A stretch of DNA of 64,000 nucleotides. Origin: Hirundichthys speculiger (taxonomy: Eukaryota > Chordata > Actinopteri > Beloniformes > Exocoetidae). The first letter of the stretch is position 1. Each line of letters opens with the position of its first letter. The stretch covers positions 930,001 to 994,000 of the forward strand of contig JAGFBZ010001584.1 of NCBI GenBank assembly GCA_018398805.1, in the 5' to 3' direction. This document shows, piece by piece, positions 1 to 41,100 of this stretch. The notes beneath the pieces are model-generated. The model was not told the DNA's origin, ran no database searches, and saw nothing but the letters and a program-made list of their open reading frames with translations. The position numbers were made by a program, and so were the translations under genes.

Positions 1-3000
1 CAGGCCCGTTGAGAACCGGTCCAGATACAGAGAGCATCCTCTTGAACAGTACGTTTATCTTGTTTGAAATTATCGGCTAACGTTGCTCTTATTCCGTATG
101 TCCGGCAAGTACGCTTTTATTTAATACCCGTTTTCGTGATCCAACCAACCCAGTTCTATGAAAGCGTATTTGTAATGGAAATAAAATGTCTTAAATATGA
201 ATTTAAATACATTAGCTGTATTGGAGTCGTTACCATTTCCAGGTGCGCGCTGTTGCTACTCTTTACATTTTTAAGAGAAATACCGTGCGCTTAAATTAAA
301 TATAGCAGCTTGTCATTTCATGCAGAGGTCTGCTTCCTCATTTAAAATGTGACCAGCTATAACATGAAAATGATCATTTCACAGTAATATTTTCTGTATC
401 ATTATAAATAATCAATTCAACACCATTAAAAAAACGCTTTTTGAAATCTTTAGCATTTCTTTTTCTTTTTCTAGTCTTATGCTTGAACTGTTTCCCAATA
501 GTGGCACTACTACTACTTTAATTTTGTAAATGTTCCTGATTGCTTAACAAACACAGTGCCTGAAAAAAAAAAAAAATCTCAAAAGCTGTTTTCCATACTG
601 TGTCGCTGTACTGTCCTTTTCCCCAACAACGCAGGACTACACGCATTTATGGGAACATCATGTATGATCGTCGAGTGGTCAGAGGAAGCACCCTCACACA
701 GCACATCATTCCAGCAGTATGTATGAACCATCCATTATTTTGTGCTTTTTTGTGGCCTTTGTCTTTTCTCATCATCCACTGTTTACAGATAGCTCAGCCA
801 GACCCTGCGGGGGCACAGAGACAGCAGGTGCTCAGAAGGAGAGCCGCGGCCCACAAACAGGACAAGGAGCAGCTCAGAACCTCGACTCCTGAAGCTGTGC
901 AGGGTAGGAAGCACATTGATGTACAAACAGGTAAACTACTTCTCTTGACAACAAATGTTTACTCGTGTGTCTTTGAGGAACCAGAAATAGTTTATTATTA
1001 TTTATTATATGCTTATTTCAGAGCTTTACCTTGAGGAACTGAGTGATGTCCCAGCATCCACAGACACTGAGTGTCAGACTGACGCATTCCTGGACAAACC
1101 GACAACTCCACTCTTCATACCTGCCAAATCTGGCATAGATGCCACGACCCAGATAGAGAGGGGAGAGGTGGATAGTCTCAATAAAGATCCGACAAAATCA
1201 GCAGTCTTATAGACATTAGTTTGAGGAGAAACTCTTCTATTCTTACATATAAAAGCAAGTTGATAGTTTTAAGATCTTCAGTTTTTCTGGAGGAAATCAC
1301 ACCATCTTGCCACCCTGACTGTGATGGCTTACATTTGGAGTCCACAGCAGAGGTGTAGCAAAACATAATTCCAGCATGACAGGCCTGGACTGTGGAGTTT
1401 CAAAAGAATATCTGTATGTTGTTTATTTCAAACCAACTCAACAGTATGGACATTAGTGCTAAATTATTGTTTTCATGCAGGAGATAAATGACAGAGAACA
1501 CGTGAGGTACTTATTAATTTCTTTAAAAACAAACATTAACACCGCTTACAATAAATATTCTCTGTAGCTGTTTGACTTTGACAGGGAGGTGCAGCAAGTC
1601 TTGGAGGTTCTGGTGGGTAAGACGATTGAACAGTCCCTGCTGGAGGTGATGGAGGAGGAAGAACTGGCCTCTTTGAGGGCCCAGCAGCGGGCCTTTCAAG
1701 AGCTCCGAAATATTGAGCTGGCAGAGGTGCAGCGGTTACGGGAACAGGAGAGACGCCGAAGTGAAGAGAAAGTACGCACAAACCCAACATATATTAGCAA
1801 ATCTACTGCCTGTTGGTCAGCCTAGACATTGAGCTTTAGAACTTTTATTTTTTACCAAGTTAATCCCACATATTCCTGTTGCACGTTAGTGATTTAACTA
1901 AATGAAGTGTCATCATTATGCTCATTTTGATATAGCAGGGTAAAGCAGTTTGCTGAATTGTCTAAAATTATTGTAAATCTTAAAGACAGAAGGTTCTGCT
2001 TCAATAAATACTATGAATCTCTTTTAAATGAAACGGCAAGTGTTTGTGCTTGCTTAGAAATATGTTTGTTTTTCATCTCAGAAGCGTAGAATTGCCCAGC
2101 AGAAGGAAGTGCTAAAGAAAGAGAAGAAGACTGCAGAGAAGATTGCTGCCCGGGCTTACGGCCAGGAGTTCCTGGCCGACCTTCAGTTGACCGTGTTCAC
2201 CTCATTGAGAGATGAAGGCTACCTGTATGACCCTGTGGAGGAAGGTGAGCCTTTTCAGTCCTTCACCGTTCTGCCACTTGAGGGCGTCACTGTACCACAT
2301 TCCACTCGCAGCTCTTCTACTCGGTGTGAGGATTTGTATGTGATATTAATGAAATTTGTGTCTCTAATTTTCAGATATTGAGACTAATTTCTTCCCGTGG
2401 CTCATTGCTGAGGTTGACAAATGTTTAGAGAGAAGATACAGTGCAAGAGAGCTGCTGGACAGTAAGACTAACTTAAATTATCTTGTGGTTAATTTTTTTT
2501 CCCTCCCAGTTTTTTATTCTAACCTAAGAGTGCGCAAAAACTTCCTCAAGTCTTGTAGTATACATCATTCAGCATGACTTTTATTTTTTAAGACATTATT
2601 GTTAACTAGCAATGCATAATTATGACAAAAACTCCTAGTTAACTGTCTCTGTACTAAATATGGATGTAAAAAAGTATTTGAACTTCTTTTACTGTTAAAA
2701 ATCAAACATGACACTGAAATACAGCCACCCTTTAAAATGTTTCAACAGACAAACATGTTCTGAGGCCATTTTTCTGCCAGAAAACATCTAGCTTTGCTAT
2801 GACACAGTTTGAATGCCATCTAGTGGACTGTTGTAGAATCTTCTAGACTGTTGAACGTTACATAAGTCAGTAATGTTCAACAGGACTGCATGCTGTGCAG
2901 GAAGCATCTGAGAGATGTTCGCCTTGTGTGTCTGTTTCAGCCATCATCCATGAAGTCACCCAGAAGAGACTGGAGCATTTCAAAGAAGTGGAGACGCAGC

Positions 3001-3020
3001 CACAAGAATCTGACACGTAA
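1..3020 (+). CDS. rsph3: rsph3, radial spoke head protein 3, 3' exons (5'-partial)
   Basis: Structural protein of ciliary and flagellar radial spokes, where RSP3 forms the stalk core and anchors protein kinase A. Coding exons read at 1-48, 635-716, 789-930, 1022-1167, 1568-1771, 2082-2244, 2375-2461 and 2941-3020. All have AG/GT borders and compatible phases, giving 316 residues plus TAA. Recognised by family motifs in order: NIMYDRRVVRGST, HIDVQTELYLEEL, ECQTDAFLD.PTTPLFIPAK, then VLEVLVGKTIEQSLLEVMEEEE followed by an Arg/Glu-rich helix, AARAYGQEFLADL and a final amphipathic segment. The VLVGKTIEQSLLEV stretch is the amphipathic-helix region expected to bind the PKA dimerisation domain (family knowledge). 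The tail after the last helix is short compared with the human protein as I remember it. Introns of 310-590 bp (49-634, 1168-1567, 1772-2081, 2462-2940) hold nothing I recognise. No frame problem seen. The N-terminal part is outside the window. Confidence 0.95.
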
Positions 3021-3094
3021 AGACGTGTCAGATTCAGAGAGTGACAGATTCTTTACATGACAGATTCAGGGAGTATACAAATGTACATCTAAGC

Positions 3095-3100
3095 ATTAAA
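3095..3100 (+). terminator. rsph3: rsph3 polyadenylation signal ATTAAA
   Basis: ATTAAA lies 75 bases after the rsph3 stop codon and is followed by a T-rich stretch. It is the first plausible poly(A) signal downstream and implies a very short 3' UTR. Confidence 0.5.
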
Positions 3101-4440
3101 CTCTTTTTCATTGACTAAACTGCCTGTGGCTGCCTTTATATATGTTTGTTCATATTTTTAGCCGACATTAGGATATAAGACTATTTAGGGCTTTTAAAAA
3201 AAGTAAAATTCAAATTGTAAACTTTTTTTGTCATTGTTATACACTTAAGACTTTCATACACATTCAGGATACACTGTTTCTTTTTGCCTGTTGCTTTAAT
3301 TAAAACAATAATCCTTAGAAAACAACTTGTACCTATACACAGAAACACGGAGAGATATAAAAGAACTATCTTAATAATTCAACCAGAAGACTTTCCTGCT
3401 GTTGGGTTTTAAAAAAAATCCTAATATAGTTTTTCTTCACTAAATAACTGGAACCTGTGTGACATAGTAGTGAGGTTGAAAAAAACTGTTTAACTCCCCT
3501 AAAAAAAAGCCAAATATGAAATGACATGGGCACTGGCGCACACACTTATGCCCTGTAAAGTCTTCTAACTTTCTACCACGGTTTCTGTGGAAAAATACTA
3601 TCTCATATCTGCTATCAAGTTTTCTCATTTTTGTGATTGCCAGTGAAAACAGTCTTTTTCTTTTAAGCTTTCAGTATATTTGTCCATCTTAACACTTATC
3701 AGGGGGAAGTTCCTGTCTGTTACCAGCTTTCAAACATTCCAACCAAAGAACAGCAGACAAAAATCACTCTTAGAGAGGGTTTATCTTAAAAAAGACTGAG
3801 TCAGACAGTTGGGGAGCAGGAGTGAAATAGGCTTTAAGGAACTCCATGTATTCATCATGTTTCTTTATTTAGAATTTAATGATATTACTTTAGCTAATAA
3901 TATTTCCTTGGGGGTCATGCTGGGTCTCTGAGGAAGCGCCTCGAGTCATTTTGTATTGTAATAGACGGTATACAAATAAAGTTGAATTGAATTCAAATGA
4001 CCTCTCAAACTTCCCTCCTTTGACTCTACCATTTGCATTTGGCACCAACCTGTGAACAGTTCATTCAAGTCCACTAACAGGGAAATTCAAGAATGTTTTG
4101 CATTGCTCAGACAAATTATTGATATCTCACACATCTCCGCTTAGTTCACTATGCAGAAGCAAAAAGTTGCTTTAAGATAAACGTGGCTGTACTTTCTTTC
4201 TTTGAACGGAAGTGTGGTTACTTTAATTTTTAATCCCGAAGATCTCGCCGTGGTGTGAGTTTGGTTTTGTGGTTTGGTGCAGTTTCAAGTCCCAGACACA
4301 TAATACTTCACGCTGACTCATGAAGGATGGATTGTACTGACCTTGGTCAGAAGTAACTATTTGTTAGAGATTAAGAACTCGAAGTAGTGACGGATAAGCC
4401 TGTCACATCACCAGTTTCGTGTTGTGGTGAGAAGTAGGTC
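3101..4440. other. rsph3-ezr intergenic DNA
   Basis: AT-rich sequence without a supported gene. It contains the tail of an L2-like retroelement (3921-3992). No long open frame with protein-like composition on either strand. Confidence 0.6.
3921..3992 (+). repeat. 3' tail of an L2/Maui-like LINE or dependent SINE
   Basis: The segment 'gaggaagcgcctcgagtc' is followed by a 'tatacaaataaag' block and a TTGAATTGAATT microsatellite-like end. This matches the usual 3' end of teleost L2-clade retroelements (pattern recognition from memory). Only the tail is present. Confidence 0.5.
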
Positions 4441-4480
4441 TAACCTCAACTATATACGTGTCTATTTTAATCTCGCCGTG

Positions 4481-4587
4481 CCATTGGTCGGCTCACCTTT
4501 GACTCCGCCCCCCGCCTGGCAGCGCGGAGGATGACGCGGACGTTCCTGATGAAAGTTTCTGCTGTGATGCAGCTGCATTCAAGACAG
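4481..4587 (+). promoter_or_regulatory. ezr: candidate promoter and alternative first exon upstream of ezr
   Basis: An inverted CCAAT box (ATTGG, 4483-4487) is followed 18 bases later by a GC box (CCGCCCCCCGCC, 4505-4516) and a short CpG-bearing segment. That segment ends in AAGACAG|GTGACT, a good splice donor at 4588. This layout fits a TATA-less promoter with a short non-coding first exon of about 4530-4587. It points towards ezr, the next gene on this strand. Transcription from here is inference. Confidence 0.35.
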
Positions 4588-5204
4588 GTGACTTTAGTCT
4601 TTACACAGTGACTGAGAAAACTTGAAATGTACTCAGCCACTGCCATAGACTAAATTAAGACCTCAAATATTTGCGTTTGCATTAAATTGAGTTTCCACTG
4701 CTGATATCAGGAGACACTGGAGATATTATGTTTAACCCGCCATTTTTGTTATATTTTTTTGGCAGCTGTTGAATCACGATTCCATTATGTCATGTCTCAT
4801 ATCTCCTATACGCGAAAAATGATATAAGTATAAATGTATAAATATAAAAACAGTTGGTATAAACGTAAAATAAAAAATGTATATAACTATAGAAGGAAAT
4901 GTAGTAATGTGACGGCTTTTCTTGAGTTGGTATGCCTTTATTTGACAAAGTTTTAGCCAAATGTAGGGTAGTAGTACAGTAATGGGGACAACATCATTCT
5001 TAATCTACTTTAAAACGACATTTGGCAGGCTGATAAGATGCCACTGATAAGACAATACAATAATAGGATAGACAACAAACCTGTTGAAAATAATAACTGA
5101 TCTTTTTTCCCCTTTGGTTCTGGATTCACAGTGGGGAAATACCTGCTGGGGTTAAACTGCCCCTTTAACAATATTGAAACCTTTCTTTCTTTCTTTTTTC
5201 TAAA

Positions 5205-5439
5205 TAGGGGAACTCCCTCGGAGACCTCCCAACAGGCCCCCGCAGCCCTGCTTGAGCACCCGTGTCTCGGCGTCCCGCCGCGCTCAGCGGGGCTCAGCGG
5301 GGCTCTGGGTGTCTGGGACGCTGCAGCGCCATATTGCGCCTGGCTGAGCAGAAGAAGGAGGGAGGGGAAGTCCGCCGCGTCTCGCTTCGCACCGCCGTTC
5401 AAACATCACTTCATCTTCAAAGCACACCAGCCAGCTCCG
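5205..5439 (+). promoter_or_regulatory. ezr: CpG-rich segment with probable non-coding exon 1 of ezr
   Basis: This is the most GC- and CpG-rich stretch upstream of ezr and ends in a strong donor, CAGCTCCG|GTAAGA, at 5440. The ezr start codon lies in a separate short exon beginning near 7369, so a spliced 5' UTR exon is required; ERM genes normally have one. An open frame of 189 codons crosses this segment (5131-5700), but it has no recognisable domain and I treat it as chance in GC-rich UTR DNA. The transcription start cannot be fixed from sequence alone. Confidence 0.5.
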
Positions 5440-7368
5440 GTAAGACTTCCAGTTCACCGGCTGTCTGTCTCACTGACGGCGCAAAGCTACTGCAGGCGGT
5501 GTAAAAACATTGTTTTTGTACTTTTTTTTTTTTTTCTGTCTACTTCGCTGCTTGTCTGCACAAAGGAGGCAAATCTCACAACAGGTGTCTGCGGGATTAC
5601 AGTGAGGATGTGGCATTGTGCTGTCGGCTGCAGATGGAAGCCTCTCGTCTACACGAATTGGGCAATTATTAAAAACCAGAACATTTTAATAGCTCAGTGA
5701 TGAGTTTCAACATGAAATCTTAAATGGAAAAGGTGAAACTTTTGTGTGTGCCGGGCTTAGTTTCCCTGACGCTGTGGGTGTGTACCAAATGTAGACAAAC
5801 CCTTTCCAAAGTTTTATCCCCTGTTCCGCAAGTTTTCACTTAGTTGCCTTTTCTTACTCCGAAAAGACGTCTAAAGGTTACAAAAGAGCTAGAAATGTGT
5901 GAATGTTGCTAGGGACAACACCATCTCACGTCTTGCTGAAATGTTTATACTCAGAGATGATGACATTTGCAAAATGAAGTAATCTCATATGGAGCTGCAG
6001 GTTTGTCAGAGACGAAGGCGACACAATGGAAAGCTAAAACAGACACGGGTGGGGACTTTATTTCTGCATTTAGGGGCGATAGTAGGCGAGGCTGATAACC
6101 AATTTTAACCTGAATGTGCCTTTTTCATTCAACCCTGTCAAAGTGAAACAAAATGTAGAACTTCCGGTGCATAATTCAAAATAAAATATAATAAAAAACT
6201 TATGCATTTGTGGTAATTTCTAATGGAAATATTTTGCTACTAGTTTTATAACATTTCTTGTTATGAAATATTTTGGACAGCAGTTTAAAGAGTGAATACA
6301 ATTATTAATCTCATCAGTCCAAAACGTTTCCTTGATTATCGGACCAATAAATAAAATGGTTGACCCGAAGAATGAAAACTGCATTAAAAGTTAAATAAAA
6401 CGAAAACAACTGACAAATAATTACTGAATAAAATGGTTAAATTATTGTAGGGATTGTGTACATGTAAAGCCAAATCTTTTTCTTTTGTTCGTGAAGGCTT
6501 GTTGTATGTCTAACTGATAACAAAAACCAGTAAAGAGGTAAGAACAAGGGCGAATAAAAGTACAACAGAAAAATATAGATAAAGTTTAAACAACAATTAT
6601 TTACGACTAAGTAAATGATATATATCTATTTTAAGGCCCTTTTCAAAATAATTGTTGTATTTATTTGTTCTTCTTTTTTATTTATACTTTTTAAGATTTT
6701 CTAAATATTTGTTTCCTACTTCTTAATATTTTTGCCATTCACAGCCAACTTAAAACAGAATTAAATGCATTTCTGTTTTTCAAACTAGAGTTGTTTTTAA
6801 ATTCAAGGGGTTGCTACTTTTTGTCTTTGTATTTCATTGGCTTAATGTGGTTTAGAGATGCGCCTTAGAATATGTGAAATTGCATTTCTTCCATCCATCC
6901 ATCCGCTTAATCCTCTGCTGTGAGGCAACAGTGCTAGCCACCAAGCCATCGTGTTGGCAGAAATTCCTTCCTTTCAGCTTATAATTTTTTTATTAACAAA
7001 CTTTAAATGCAAAGTTGGCCTCTATTTGCTGATTAAAAATGTAATCTACCCTAGAGAATAATTGTACGTTTTAATTAAAACTTTGCTTTTATTTAGACTC
7101 GAATGACCGGAATCGTGCTCTTACTTTGAAGGGAGTAGACTATACCTTCCGGTGTTGCGCTCGTGAGCTTGTCGGTTGTCGTGGTGATTCATGATTGTCG
7201 CATGCAGGAGTGGCGAGCCTCCCTCACCCTTTAAGTAACGCAGAAGTGGCTGAAACCCGTTTCTCCTCTTTTCTCTCATTTCAGGAAGGCGCAGCGAGAA
7301 CCTTAGACACACGGAGCACAACTTTACTTTTTTTTTTAAAACACAGTTTTTTTATATTTATTTAACAG
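5440..7368 (+). other. ezr: probable ezr 5' UTR intron
   Basis: AT-rich non-coding DNA between the CpG-rich exon and the start-codon exon. Near 6888-6960 a short fragment containing 'ccatccatccatccgct' resembles the dispersed repeat seen in full at 29281-29622. A second usable splice acceptor (TTTCAG) ends at 7284, so the start-codon exon could begin at 7285 rather than 7369. Confidence 0.45.
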
Positions 7369-7401
7369 CTTCTCGAGAGACCAGAGGAAAAAAAAGAAAA
7401 A

Positions 7402-7413
<12 letters not shown>
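7369..7413 (+). CDS. ezr: ezr start-codon exon
   Basis: A pyrimidine-rich tract ending TTTAACAG precedes 33 bases of leader. The leader is purine-rich and runs into ATG CCC AAA GCG at 7402, with donor GTAAGT at 7414. Only four codons are coded here, as in other ERM genes, where a minimal MPKx exon precedes a long first intron. The exon start at 7369 is inferred from the acceptor; 7285 is the alternative. Confidence 0.85.
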
Positions 7414-35290
<27,877 letters not shown>

Positions 35291-36020
35291 GAAGCCTTCA
35301 GCGCTTAGCCGCATTCCCTTTCTGACTGATCACTATGTCTCGCTGCTCTGCTGATAGAAGCAAACACGCTAAAACTCATCCAAGGACGTTTTAAACACGT
35401 CGGCTGCAGACCAGTAACGGAGCAGTATAAGCACCACAGAACAGAGATGAACTGAGTTTGTCTGGCCGGACGCGGGGCTTGCAAAGCTTTTTGAGGAAAC
35501 TTAGTGCCAAAACCGTCTCTCCTCTTTCTGGTCTTAGTGTTTTAAACATTTGATTTGATTGTGTGTAATTTTTGATCAGTTCAGACCAAAATCATTTTTG
35601 TTCTTAGCTGGAGGAGTGATGAAGTTGAGGGATTGGTCAAAGTTTTTTCTATATTATTATATGCTCCAAAGTATATGTAATCAAAGCCTCGCTTCTTTTT
35701 CATGTCTATCATTTGTTGTGAAGAAAGAGAGGGCGGTTTGTTGTTTATAGCGACCACTCAGAAAGGGGAAGACAGTATATGCACGTAAATGTTTGTATGT
35801 TTTCCATTATTTTTGAACACTTCCATTTATGTTTAATATTGCTATAAAGTAGGATAAAATTTTGCCTAGTTATATATTTATACTGTATATGGGACATAAA
35901 AAGGGTATTTCATCTTGGTTTGTATATTTTTGCTATCTACTAATTATAAAAGCATTTAATATGTTTCAGAGGCTTTATATATATTGACCAAAATAAAAGC
36001 AGTCTTATGTTCCATATGTT
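35291..36020 (+). other. ezr: ezr 3' UTR
   Basis: Non-coding sequence between the ezr stop and the first AATAAA cluster. It is AT-rich in its second half. Confidence 0.7.
35992..35997 (+). terminator. ezr: ezr polyadenylation signal AATAAA
   Basis: AATAAA about 700 bases after the ezr stop codon. A second AATAAA at 36101-36106 and a third at 36616-36621 are possible distal sites. Confidence 0.65.
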
Positions 36021-37861
36021 TTACTTTAAATCACTTAATTAAAGAGATTTAATTGTAAATTATTGTTTTTTTTATTGTCGGACATATCCAGCTGCATGCC
36101 AATAAAATCAGTTAAGAAGATTGCTAACTCTTGGTACTTATAGATGAGCATTTTTGCTGTGCAGCTCTCAGCATGCCAAGGGACATTTTTGTCTTCAGAG
36201 CACTGTGCTGACCAGGGACGCAGGGACGCAGGTATGTAACATGTATGTTACATGCCTGTTCTGTGTCGTGTCATGCCAAGTAAGAGACGAGCACTTGTCT
36301 GCTTTCATCATCCCAAGTGGCCTTTCTCTGGCTGTCCCTCTGCAGCAGGCAGTCCCAGACAGTTGGTCTACACCTCACAGCCAAGCCTCATAGTCACAAA
36401 AAGTATTTTTATTTTATTTTTTTTTATTTTCAACCATCACTGAGGGCCTTCAAGTTGGTCACAGTGGACTGGCCCAAACAGTGTAAGACCAAAACTGTCT
36501 CTGTCTCTGCTCTCTGGACTAGAGTAGTATTTACTGACATTTTAATGGAAATACAGAGCTATGCTGGCCTTTGTACATGAACAGGATTTTATAATGAAGT
36601 GTTCAACACATTGGCAATAAAAAGATCTGATTTCACAGCGTTGGGTTTTTCCTTTGTACACTTTATGAAAGGTGGTGCACGGCACATATGGTTGCAAAAG
36701 TAAATGATGTTGCCTATAAGTTCACAGTAGGGTCTTCAAAGTATTACGTGCTGTGAAGTGACTTTTGATGGAAGATTTTCTGTCGTTTGATGTACGTGAC
36801 AGGCCAACAAGGACGGTAAAATTCTTCCTCTGCTTCCATTATACCCCAATATGACAATATGTCAATATGAAAAATAAAGCAGACTTGGACTGATTCATTC
36901 TATTACAAGGTATACCTGAACGCTGCTCCATCCCATGTGTTGTTTTTCTTTTCTTTTTTTTTTTCTTTGGAAAGAAGGCACAGCAGGCCTCGAGTCTTTC
37001 TAGTGAAAGAACGATATCAGGCTTACTGGTTGGGTGCTGAGCTTTCAGTTGGAGGATGACCGACTGACACACAACTCCCCAAGAAAATACAGATTTATTA
37101 TGCATGTTTCCTGTAGGGAATAAAAAGAAAATAAAAAGATGGGTCTTGGCTGATGTTATATTGATCTTTATTTATTCAAATCCATCATCTTGCATCCTTT
37201 TTATGTTAACTGTATTTATATTCTTCTATCATCAAGCACTAGAACAGAATGTGTGTGTGGTCTTGTTTTTCTACATTTGTGGGGTCAGACCAAATATGGT
37301 GGACCTCACATGTCTAAATGGTTTTTTTTTAGGGTCAGAACTTTTTCTATGTTTCGTGTTAGGAGTTATTTAAGAAAAGATGTGAGTCGAGATGAAGATG
37401 TGGGATTAAGATTTAAAACTGAAATAAAAACATTAGTACCATTCACACACTCAGCTAAGATGATGAAGAAAGTATGGCTCAAACTTGTTCAAAATTACCA
37501 TGTAGAGTACAGGAGTTTCACAGTGAAAAAGTGTAAGCTTCCTCACATCACTTGACTCAAAACACTGCTGCACCCTCAGGGAGCTTTTATAAGTGCAGAG
37601 GCGTATTAACAGTAAAGCTGAGCAATAAATAGTAAAGTTCATAAAATTACACGTGCCATTTCGACACTACATAAATCACATTATTCTCAACTAGCTGGCA
37701 ACTAGCAAAATAAATACAGCTCACAGATAATAAAGTGCAGACTGAATGAAAAAAAAAAAGTAAACTAAAATGAGTGTTGTCAAGTTCTCCACCTGTTGAC
37801 AGGAACCGGCGATGCTGCTCATCCAGCTTCCACTGAAACGATGACTCATAAGAAACGGGGG
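36021..37861. other. convergent intergenic space between ezr and sytl3
   Basis: ezr (+) and sytl3 (-) point at each other across this stretch. Minus-strand AATAAA signals (TTTATT on the given strand) at 37167-37172 and 37171-37176 could end sytl3 transcripts. No gene recognised; open frames here lack domain-like patterns. Confidence 0.6.
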
Positions 37862-38130
37862 TTAACAGAATTCCAGGTCAATGACATCAGTGCTTCTTGC
37901 GCAGCAACTTGTTGGTGCTGCAAAACCAGAGACTGCAAGTCTTTCACACGCCGCTTCCTCTGTGACAAGAAAAGCTCCATTGTCCAGAAAACCCTGAAGA
38001 GCAGGCGCACACGTCTCGCTCTGGAACAACCACTTCCTGTGATGGCCGGGTGTGGCCCCAGATTTCATTTGCAGAAATATCAGCCTTGTGTCTTTCCCTC
38101 TAACATCTTTTGCCGGGATGCTTGTCTCCT
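37862..38130 (-). CDS. tentative terminal sytl3 exon
   Basis: A strong acceptor (pyrimidine tract ending CTATCAG, at 38131) opens a frame running to TAA at 37862-37864. It is phase-compatible with the donor of 39435-39520. The product, including GHHRKWLFQSETCAPALQ, shows no clear C2 pattern. An alternative frame over the same DNA has a weak resemblance (VFWTMELFLSQRKRRV, LQHQQVAAQEALMSLTW) to the end of a C2B domain. This could be a diverged C2B end, another decayed exon or 3' UTR. Confidence 0.3.
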
Positions 38131-41100
38131 CTGATAGATGTTGGAGAAGAAGATGAATCTGAAAGGTGCCCTGAATGCAGCAACACTTCACTTTAACTTT
38201 TAACATTTAAAACCAGAAGGGATTTTGATATTAAGTTTAGTTTTTGCACTACTATAAAATTACACCTATGAAGCATTCATAGAGGAAGGCAAGAAGCTCA
38301 TGCAACTTTGCATACGAATAGCTTCCTGTCAAGGTCATTTATGGGTTCATAATCTTACTTTGATGGTCTACAAGAGAAGTTTTACATGCCCTCTGTGTGT
38401 GGAAAATATAGATCTTTCTGAACTCCTCCTCTTACTACTTAGGCTCAACATCTTGTTTTGATTGTTTGAGCTCCTGTCTCCTCCCCTTGAAAACCTGAAT
38501 CTCCACTGACTGGTCAAAAACGGCATGGTGCAAAGCAGCTGTTTATGTTTTGTTGGAGGCTAGCCAAAATAGACTTTCAGATGGCACGATACAAATGCGA
38601 CAAATGTTGATGTAGATAAGTGGCAAGCAAAAGCCTGGACTTCCAACGAGGTTATTTCAGGCAGCTCAGTGAAGTGTCCTCTGTGAGAGAGGAAAACATG
38701 CTTTGGAAATTACTTTGGACTCTGCAACTCTGCAGAAATCTTATATTTAAATGAGAAAAATACAGAAAAATGATAAACCTTTGGGTTGTATAGACTTGTT
38801 GGTTTTGTGTTGACATCTCATTACAGTTTGATGAACACAGTAAATACGCTTATTTAAACACACTCAGTTATAAGGTTCTAAACGTTTGTTTGAATCTGCT
38901 GATATTAATTGCTTTTAAGATTCAAAATGTATCTGACATTTGCATTTAGGGTGAAAAGTTGCTGATAGCAGCAAAAGTGATAACTCTTTTCTGCATTGTG
39001 AGTTTATCATTTTGGTTGTAGTAAGTCTTTTTCTTCTTCGTAGTCTTAGTGAACATTACATTAAGTTTGTTTGTTGGCCAGAGGTTTAACACGTTTAACG
39101 TCAACTGTAGCTCACATATGGCCTTCAATGCAGGATACCTTAATGAAGATAATTACCAAAGAAACCCCCAAAAACATGATATATATGATTTATGAATTTC
39201 CATTTCTGTTGTATTGCCAGTAGGTTTATTATCTTAAACAAATACTTTGTAGGAGGAGTTGTACATATAATTTGTTATAAAATGACAAGCTACTGTTTAT
39301 GCAGTGCTTAAATGCTTCATAGGAGGGATTAAAGTGAAGTGTTGCCATTGTATGTGCAGAGTTCCTTCAACACCTTTGCAGGAGAAGCTTTGGTAATGCA
39401 GGTCCTGGGTCAGACAGAAGTCCTGGAGACGTACCGGAGCAGCTGACGGCACATCCGCTCTCGCTTTCAGAACTGGGTGTCGTCTCCATGCGCTCTCTGC
39501 CTGTTCCCAGAGTCAGACACCTACACAAAACACTCAACGTGAATAGCTGCACAAACACACCCTCACACCTATTAAACACTTACTTTTCAGTCCTTTCACT
39601 GACCCACACCAGAGCACACACGACACACCTCGCAGGCCTGCAGACGCCAGGGTGCACACACAAACTTTCTGGACCACAAAGAGAGCATTTACACTCTGAC
39701 GCAGGTATTTAAACTCTGACTTTTGATAAGGACAGTTGATCGATCATTGCCAAACTGTCAAATGTTCAACCTCAGTGAGGAAAGAGAGAGCACGGCTTTC
39801 ATGGAAGGAGATCCTCTTGTGACCTCTAGTGCTGAAATCAAAGAACTGAAAGATGGGGGCCACTGGAAAGTGGTGCATTTTCCCTTTTAAACACTATTTT
39901 CAATGAATGACCTGCAGATCTCAAGACAATGTAACATAGCCTTTAGAGATAGTTAGATTTTATTTTTTATGTAAAAACTTGATATTCCATCAGTTCTGAG
40001 ACAGTGAGGTTCAAAACTGAAAAAAGTGAAGAACACAGCCAAAAGCAGAGTACAAGCATTTGAGTGGATCTGGAGTGGTAGAGACTTAGTTGGATTCAGT
40101 CGACATGTGGAGGGACTCACTCACTGTTTCAATCATACACTGGACTGGTTCTAACTCAATGTATTTCCCCAAAACCCAGTTCTTTCGGACCATTCTTTCA
40201 TCTCACTGAAGTTTACTTGTCACAGTGATGTCGTATATGATTAAAATGTTACAACAGAGACCTGTCTGACAGTGCTGTCACTAAATTCAAGGAGAAAACT
40301 CCTGCTCTGCTTGGACACCTGCCACTTATTTATGCTGCCGTGGACAGCCTCGAGGGTCTTGCTCCTTCATGCATTGAAGGGCTTGTCAATAGCTCTACTG
40401 ATCTCCTGCGCTTAACCCTTTCTGCGGCCACACTGAAAAGGAAGGTAGTTAATCGTTAATCCGATCTGAACTCTGTAGAGATGCAGAGTCTTAAACAGAA
40501 ATGTAGAAAGCTGGAAAGACAGTGGCACTCAACTCATTTAAGAAAAATCCATTTAGCTTGAAACGACATCAGGGTAATGTATAAAACCGCTCTTTGTAAA
40601 GCTAGGAAAATGTATTAATTGTTAATGAGAGGGAATAAGAATAACCTGAAACCTCTTTTCAGCACTGTAGCCAGGCTGACTCAGAGTCACAGCTCTGAGT
40701 CATGCAGTCTATCACATTAAACTGGTGATGATTTCATGAACTTCTTTATTAATATGATAGTAAATATTAGAGACCAAAATCTATTATCTCTTACCAGCTA
40801 TGGGGATTACATTAGGCAGAACAGTGACCTTGGATTTAGCTGTATCAACCGGTTCTTTAGTAGACTGCTTCTCTTCCATTGATATCTATGAATTACCTTC
40901 ACCTGTATCTCACTCAAAGCCATCTACGTGCTTACTGGGGCCTATTCTTTCTAAACTATTTAAAGAAATTCTTCTCCTAACTGGTTCTGTAATCTTAGAT
41001 CTTGTCAATGCATCCCTTTTAACTAGATATTTACCAAGGCCTATCTTAATGGCATCTTCTGTGTCGGTTAGTACCGCCCCCTGGAAACCAAAGTTAAATC

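Noticed and set aside
5131..5700. 189-codon + frame across the CpG-rich segment upstream of ezr
   Set aside because: No recognisable domain; GC-rich DNA has few stops, and a splice donor interrupts it at 5440.
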